Both the position numbers and the translations under genes were made by a program. DNA of 64,000 bases. Origin: Siphonodentalium dalli (taxonomy: Eukaryota > Mollusca > Scaphopoda > Gadilida > Siphonodentaliidae). The DNA is taken from the NCBI GenBank assembly GCA_032622095.1, contig CP136064.1, forward strand, positions 145,161,954 to 145,225,953. Direction: 5' to 3'. Shown here piece after piece: positions 57,837 through 64,000 of the stretch. The stretch's first letter is position 1, and each line of letters begins with the position of its first letter. The notes under the pieces were generated by a model. It had not been told where the DNA came from, did no database searches, and was given only the letters and a program-made list of their open reading frames with translations.

Positions 57837-60091
57837 AGGAAAAAAGCCATGAAGGCAAATAACCCAGAAGTCTGGAGAACATAAAAACATAAGGAACAAA
57901 GTCAATAACATGAAGAAGCACGCGAACATCAAATTTGAAGAAAATATTGAAGAACGAATAAGAGAAGCATCTAACCCACGAGACTTTTGGAGAATAATAC
58001 ATTACCTACTAACCAAGAAACGAGCAAAAAACATCCCCCCACTATACAGTTCTTCCGGCACTATAACTGCCAACAGTAAGACATATGCAATTAATGATGT
58101 CGACAAAGCAAAAATTCTAAATGAAAGCTTTATTGCAAATTCTACCATTAATGATACCAATCATAACTTGCCTTATTTTCCGAAGCGCACCGCAAACACC
58201 ATGCCAGATTTGGTTTTTCCCAGAATCAGAGGTTGAATCAGCCATCAAATCTTTTAAACTTAACAAAGCCCATGGCCATGATGGAATTAGTGTTAGAATG
58301 CTCAGGGAAACAGCAAAATCAATAGCTCACCCACTCTTCCTTCTATTCAGGAAATCTATCAATTCAGAGAAATTCCCAGAGTCCTGGAAAGCAGCAAACG
58401 TGATCCCGATTTTCAAAAAAGATGATCCAGCGGAAGCCAAAAATTACCGACCAATTTCCCTTCTACCATGTGTGGCTAAAGTTTTTGAGAAAGTGGTTTT
58501 GAAACAGATTAGTAAATTTTTCATTGAAAATGAACTTTTATACTTCCATCAGTCAGGATTTCTCACAGGTCATAGTACAACATACCAACTATTAGACCTA
58601 TATCACAACCTGTGCCAATCCCTTGACAAAGGACTACTTACATGTTCTATATTATGTGATATTTCCAAAGCCTTTGAGAGGGTTTGGCACAGGGGACTGA
58701 TACACAAATTAAATGCTTATGGATTAGAAGGAAATATTTTAAATTGGATAGAAAACTACCAAGTAAATCGGACGCAGAGGGTCCTAATCAATGACACATT
58801 TTCAAAATATGAGGTCATCCCAGCGGGAGTTCCACAAGGGTTTATCCTGGGACCATTTTTGTTCTTAGTCTATATAAATGATTTAGCCGACGGTATTGAA
58901 TCAATAACGAGAATGTATGCCGACGATACTTGCCTCACGAACAGTCACTTTGATCTTAATATACTTGAACATACTATGAACAGCGATTTAGACAAAAATT
59001 ACAACGTGGTCCCTAAACTGGTTGGTCAGTTTCAACCCAACTAAAACAGTTGGCATGTCCTTTTCATTAGTTGCGCCCTCAACAGTGAAACCAAACCTCA
59101 ATTTCGTAGGAAATTCAATCAACTTCGTGGACAAGCATATACACTTAGGTCTGGAACTCCAATCAAATCTCAAATGGAACGCACACATTGAAGGGTCTGT
59201 CAAAAGAATTGCATCACGTCTGTCTCAACTCCGACGGATTAAATATCAACTCAACCGGAAAACCATTGAAATTATTTACAAAACATATATTTCACCCTTA
59301 TTTGATTATTCAGACGCCGTCTGGGTCAATGCCTCAAATTATATGTTCGAGAAGCTTGACTGGCTTCATGTCGACGCTGGACGGATAGTCAGTGGTATCC
59401 ACCGTTCTGCTTCGGACAACACGGTATTACAGGAGGTCGGATGGCCATCACTCAATAAACGACGTCAACTACATAAACTGCAGGCACTCTATAAAATAAT
59501 CAACAATCTAGCCCCCTCTTATCTAGCCAATACACTTCCCCCCAGATCACACGAGGTTGCAGATTTTAATTGGAGACGCCCCGGTAAATTTTACTCATAC
59601 TATTGCAATACTGAACACTTCAAACAGTCTTTTTTTTCCAGCGATGGTGTTAGAATGGAATAAGCTTCCCAAAGTAATCACCGATGCTGATCAATATTCT
59701 ACCTTTAAAACCAACTTGTATCACATAGATCCCACAATCAGCCCCCCTCCGCATTCCTATGCTGGACGCAGAAAATACAACATTTTTCATTGTCGCATAC
59801 GTAATTTTTTGCAGTGAACTCCGATGTGATATGTTCAATAATTATATCACTGACAGCCCCGCATGCTCATGTGGAAATCGATCTGAAGACGCCTATCACT
59901 ATTTCTTCATGTGCCCATTGTACCAACGTGAGCGCTCAGTTCTCTTTGAGAAAGTAGCCCGCGAAAATCTCAAAGTAAGCCATATTTCAGAACTCATGTG
60001 TGGAATACCTTATCTCTCGTCCCAACAAAATATGAAACTATGTTCCATCATACAGCAATATATTGCAGCGACTAAGCGTTTTGACCCCTAA
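57837..60091 (+). pseudogene. LINE reverse transcriptase and C-terminal domain, multiply frameshifted
   Basis: After the transposon, the linker resumes (FEENIEERIREASNPRDFWRI), then the RT. Landmarks are NKAHGHDGISVRML, NYRPISLLPCVAKVFEKVV, FLTGHSTTYQLL, CDISKAFERVWH (catalytic Asp), AGVPQGFILGPFLF and the box MYADDT (about 58914-58931). The Gly-to-Phe context in PQGFILGP departs from the usual PQGSILGP. The thumb and the LGLELQSNLKW region follow in another frame. At least four frame changes are needed (near 57880, 58210, 59040 and 59630-59760). The tail has ACSCGNRSEDAYHYFFMC, a Cys/His motif typical of CR1/Jockey-like C-termini, and ends at 60091. Confidence 0.93.
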
Positions 60092-60414
60092 TGATTATAT
60101 TTATCTTATTTGCGAATCTATACTTGCTTCCGGAATTTCAACTTTTACCTCACAAGTGGACAAACCTCCCATTCAAACATCTCATTCTGATTTATCATCT
60201 GTATTGCCTTCCAGAGCACAACAATAACAAAATAGAGAACGAATCAAGTGTACCATTATATTTTACAACCAACATAAAAGTACTAAGAATAGATAATATT
60301 ATGGCACTTGTCAATCATTCCAAAATTAATAAAGTAGTGACATTCTTCAAATACAAATTTTCTCACAGATAAGAAACAACCTCATGTTGGATCATCTCTG
60401 GAAGGCGCTACACA
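60092..60414. other. Probable 3' untranslated region of the LINE
   Basis: AT-rich sequence just after the LINE stop. No clear poly(A) tail or terminal microsatellite marks the end. Confidence 0.35.
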
Positions 60415-60867
60415 CTATATCTCCCATGACTTCTCACCATGTAAATAAGTTTGTACCGTCATCTTGATCACATGTGTGTTACAATATTGTATTAGGAGAG
60501 GGGCTTCATAAGTTGCAAAAACTTGTACCCCAGTCCCTTTTGTATATTTTGCAAATAAAATATGTTTCAAGTCAACAACCGTACGATTGTGACATAACCA
60601 GTGGTTTGTTCCCCTAGAACGCGTTCCATGCTTCATCCCGAATATACCCCAAAACAACAACACCCATATTGGATAGCGCGTTGCATCGTCACGCGGACCG
60701 CATTTATTCACACCAACCACACAATCATTCCAACATACATGCACAAAAACATTCCATCTCTCGTGTGATGAAGGAATTTGTTTCAATAAAGTGTAAATCG
60801 TTGAATTCTGAGCTCTCAATTGGAAATGAAAAAATAGACTCATAATATGAGGTCCATGCACCGACAA
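60415..60867 (-). other. Open frame of 150 codons, unrecognised (minus strand)
   Basis: No domain is recognised. It overlaps the end of the LINE remnant at 60725-61027 in a different frame, so it may be a non-coding part of the same decayed element. Length alone gives weak support. Confidence 0.2.
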
Positions 60868-61027
60868 TTTCTGATGGATTCCTCAGTATGTTACCGTTAT
60901 ATTTAAAAATAGAGCTAGACAAAGAGTTGCGACTTTTACGATTTGAGTTAAAGAGACGAAAAAACGTTTGTTGATCTACCTCTGCCGAATTATCGACTTC
61001 AGCATTGAATGTATCCATGTGTAACAA
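60725..61027 (-). pseudogene. Remnant of a second LINE (endonuclease-RT linker), antisense
   Basis: The minus-strand frame reads VDQQTFFRLFNSNRK, then YNGNILRNPSEIVGAWTSYYESIF, the form of the linker just before the RT of LINEs (a DxxxFW-like segment, then a NG/PxEI.W..YF/Y segment). RT motifs do not follow, so this is a short fragment. It differs from the LINE at 57837-60091. Confidence 0.55.
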
Positions 61028-62168
61028 TTCTGCCTTGTGTCAATTGTATTGTAAATCAGTGAAGGCTCTTTAAACATGGGTTGTCGCATTAAATCGGAAA
61101 GGTAATTGTCTCTTTAAATATTCGAGCGAGAATTGACTAAACATCTTTAATTTGTCGCATCAAAGTGGTCAGACGAGATCAATCATTAATTCACGGGTGA
61201 ATGCACGCTCAGTTGAACGATAGCTTGTGAAGCGTCGTTCACTCACGGTTATTGACAACAGGAATCTCGGGTGAACCCATGTAATTTACGATTGGCTCGC
61301 AAAGGTCATTGAAGCGCTATTTAGGAAAATATTTCTAGTGAATCGGCAGTTGACTTGAATTTCCAAAGACTAAGGTATGTGTTGCTAAAACTTCTTCTTA
61401 GGGGCGTGGGGGGTGGCAATTATTTCGTGAGTTTTGGGGAGATGACAATATTTGTATTTAATTTTCCATGTTCGACCAAGTTAATTTTCCAAGCTAATTT
61501 GTCTCGTCCGAATGTATTCGGGCTTGACATACTTCCCTGCGTTAATTGATATGCATAACCATTACAAACGCGATAATATTACGCTATATTAATGGTGTAC
61601 CCTAGCCACCGATGTATATCTGGCATAAACTTCTATATCGGACGTTGTTAAGTGTAAAACACGTGTCAATGGGGAACGGAATATCGTCGCGACACTGGGC
61701 CATGGTATGACTGTAATTTTGGACTAACGTAGGGCGTCGATGTCCAATTGTCAATTTATCTTACTTGCGCATACCGTCAAACAAAGGTTGAGACCATATA
61801 GATAAATCTGTTCAATCGAGAATTTAGACTCATCACAGAATTCCTCGAAAACATTGTCATTAAACCATATGTAAATTTACTGTACTCATCGTCGTTGGCG
61901 GCAAAATTACTCTCTTCCTGCACCAGCACCACTATCATCTCTTAAGGTCATTATTATTGCATGCCAGCCTTCTTTAGTTTGTTATTTTATTTAGTTTATA
62001 CAAAATCTGATAGAATAGACAACTACGATGAGTACAGGGGTGTGGAAAAATTTAATTTTATAGACTGGTCTGCTTGTCACCCCTTTTTGACATTTGTTAT
62101 TAGGAGTTATATATTACTCACAACGGAAGGATGCGATGAGTCTATATATCAAATAATTGTTGATGGTG
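61028..62168. other. 1.1 kb unassigned
   Basis: Nothing recognised. Short frames (for example 61355-61549 and 61961-62176) have no known domain. Confidence 0.4.
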
Positions 62169-62675
62169 GTTTCTAATATTCTCAAATAGAATTACCCCCA
62201 TTTCTGTTTACATTATCGTTGGGAAATTTCGCGCTACGCCGAAATAACATATACCGGAAGTAACGAAAATCGTGTGTGATACGAACCACGTACATTTGTA
62301 AAAATGTCATTTCTATTCTGGTATGGTATTTGGGTAAATGCGGCCCCAAAAATTTAGCCAAGATAAAAGCGAGCAGTTGTGGAATTATGATAAATTTTAT
62401 GTCAAATAAACTTGTATGATGTTTCTAATTTTTCTCAAATAGAATTACCTCCCATTTCTGTTTACATTATCGTTGGGAAATTTCGCGCTACGCCGAAATA
62501 ACATATACCGGAAGTAACGAAAATCGTGTGTGATACGAACCACGTACATTTGTAAAAATGTCATTTCTATTCTGGTATGGTATTTGGGTAAATGCGGCCC
62601 CAAAAATTTAGCCAAGATAAAAGCGAGCAGTTGTGGAATTATGATAAATTTTATGTCAAATAAACTTGTATGATG
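62169..62675 (+). repeat. ~253 bp tandem duplication
   Basis: TTTCGCGCTACGCCGAAATA, CATATACCGGAAGTAACGAA and GAGCAGTTGTGGAATTATGA occur twice, offset by about 252-254 bp. Identity is very high, so the duplication is recent. Confidence 0.92.
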
Positions 62676-62898
62676 TCTCTTATTAGCTCAATTAGATATC
62701 ACGCTCTGTTGTTTCCATGTAAAGGAAATGTGCAATCGTTGAAAGGTGCATCGTTTTTTTTCCCTCGGGTGGGTAAGTTCCTACAACTTCGTAAGCTTTG
62801 ATAATCCCTTTACTCTCGAATCTGTCAGTACATGACCAACTCCTGGAATTTTGCTTGCTGATTTATTCCCGATGGGTTCATCATAGATTTATGGGTCT

Positions 62899-63175
62899 AA
62901 ATGTTTCTTTGTAAACGTAATCCGACGTTTGTTTGTCACAATTGTGAAACCATATTTTCGAGGCTTATTACCTTGTGGAAATAACGCTCTTTATTGTTGT
63001 TGTTTTCCCAAACAGGAAATAATTCAAGTTTAAATGTTTCTTTGTAAACGTAATTCGACGTTGTTTGACACAATTATCAAACTATATTTTTCGAGGCTTA
63101 CTACCTTACTGAGACAACGCTCTTTGTTGTTGTTGTTGTTTTTCCAAACAGTAAATAATTCATGTTCAAATGCGT
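62899..63175 (+). repeat. ~131 bp diverged tandem duplication
   Basis: AAATGTTTCTTTGTAAACGT at 62899 and 63030, followed by ATATTTTCGAGGCTTA (with small changes), ACGCTCTTT and GTTGTTGTT, then AAACAG-AAATAATTCA. Older than the preceding duplication. Confidence 0.88.
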
Positions 63176-63354
63176 CTGTGTACGTATTCTTGCCCTGTGT
63201 TTCATACACGACCGATTATACTGAAGAGTCTGACTAACTCAAATAAACACGACGCTCTGAATTATATCATGGTCCATTAATGCTGGTAGATAACTGGTTA
63301 TCTGAGAGTGTTGTCCTCTTGCTTTGACCGATGTTTATAGAGTTTTCACTGCCT

Positions 63355-64000
63355 GAGTATGCATTGAATTTGATTAAGGTGGTAGCTATTATAATATAAT
63401 ATTTTGCTTATGGTTATACTCTGGATTTGATTAAGGGGTAATTGATATAATGGAAATAATTTGCTTTTGAGTAGGCATTGGATTTGATTAAGGTGGTAGC
63501 TATTATAATATAATATTTTGCTTATGGTTATACATTGGATTTGATTAAGGGGTAATTGATATAATGAAAATAATTTGCTTTTGAGTATGCATTGAATTTG
63601 ATTAAGGTGGTAGCTATTATAATATAATATTTTGCTTATGGTTATACACTGGATTTTATTAAGGGGTAATTGATATAATGGAAATAATTTGCTTTTGAGT
63701 AGGCATTGGATTTGATTAAGGTGGTAGCTATTATAATATAATATTTTGCTTATGGTTATACATTGGATTTGATTAAGGGGTAATTGATATAATGGAAATA
63801 ATTTGCTTTTGAGTATGCATTGAATTTGATTAAGGTGGTAGCTATTATAATATAATATATTGCTTATGGTTATACACTGGATTTGATTAAGGGGTAATTG
63901 ATATAATGGAAATAATTTGCTTTTGAGTATACATTGGATTTGATTAAGGGGTAATTGATATAATGGAAATAATTTGCTTTCGAGTATGCATTGGATTTGA
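63355..64000 (+). repeat. Higher-order minisatellite, runs off the window
   Basis: A 57 bp unit alternates between type A (GGTGGTAGCTATTATAATAT) and type B (GGGGTAATTGATATAATGGA), giving a 114 bp dimer (starts 63355, 63469, 63583, 63697, 63811). Successive dimers alternate TATGCATTGAA and TAGGCATTGGA, so the real period is 228 bp. After about 63924 type B units follow each other directly. The array continues past 64000. Confidence 0.93.

Noticed and set aside
1-64000. tRNA or rRNA genes
   Set aside because: None recognised by eye on either strand; a covariance-model search would be decisive and was not possible.

Overview
The window looks like a gene-poor, transposon-saturated stretch of a metazoan nuclear genome. 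The LINE, Ty3/gypsy, hAT-like and TTAA-type elements, and dispersed repeats of a kind common in marine invertebrates (hairpin plus CCGTC-rich head; AGTCGAG hairpin; AGCTCACCTGATG), suggest a mollusc or another marine invertebrate. That assignment is inference. No convincing host gene was found; the best candidate is a degenerate PHD-finger exon near 39 kb (minus strand).

Layout. (1) 1-7575 is a near-perfect palindrome, with two ~3.77 kb arms around a 28 bp GC-rich spacer. It probably continues left of the window. Its right arm runs into a 2.3 kb tandem duplication (6050-10594). (2) 10854-11203 is the 5' end of a LINE with a 2A-like peptide in front of its endonuclease. The LINE is cut at 11204 by a Ty3/gypsy retrotransposon and resumes at 55758-60091 (endonuclease, reverse transcriptase, Cys/His tail), with loss of sequence at the junction. 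(3) The Ty3/gypsy element has a 1485 bp 5' LTR, a primer-binding site, gag (broken by a 1.5 kb DNA transposon), pol (protease, RT, RNase H and integrase, all decayed), and an intact third ORF with two C2H2 zinc fingers in the env position. Its 3' LTR is split at 21203/54853 by a 33.6 kb block.

(4) That 33.6 kb block (21204-54852) is a nest of repeats. It holds a 144 bp satellite array broken by three insertions, and a TA-flanked 5.1 kb foldback element with ~1.4 kb inverted repeats and a minisatellite core that reverses orientation. It also holds a hAT-like element with a BED-finger remnant, two TTAA-flanked elements, palindromic MITEs (one multiplied in tandem), a second older 4 kb foldback of the same architecture, and a 174 bp tandem array. 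(5) 60092-64000 contains the LINE tail, a second LINE remnant in antisense, two local duplications and a higher-order minisatellite that runs off the right edge.

Most elements are nested, so the insertion order can be read: LINE first, then Ty3, then the DNA transposons and the 33.6 kb block. The most unusual items are the giant palindrome, the two foldbacks with orientation-switching minisatellite cores, the zinc-finger ORF behind a plausible splice acceptor, and the TAATG stop-start overlap between gag and pol.
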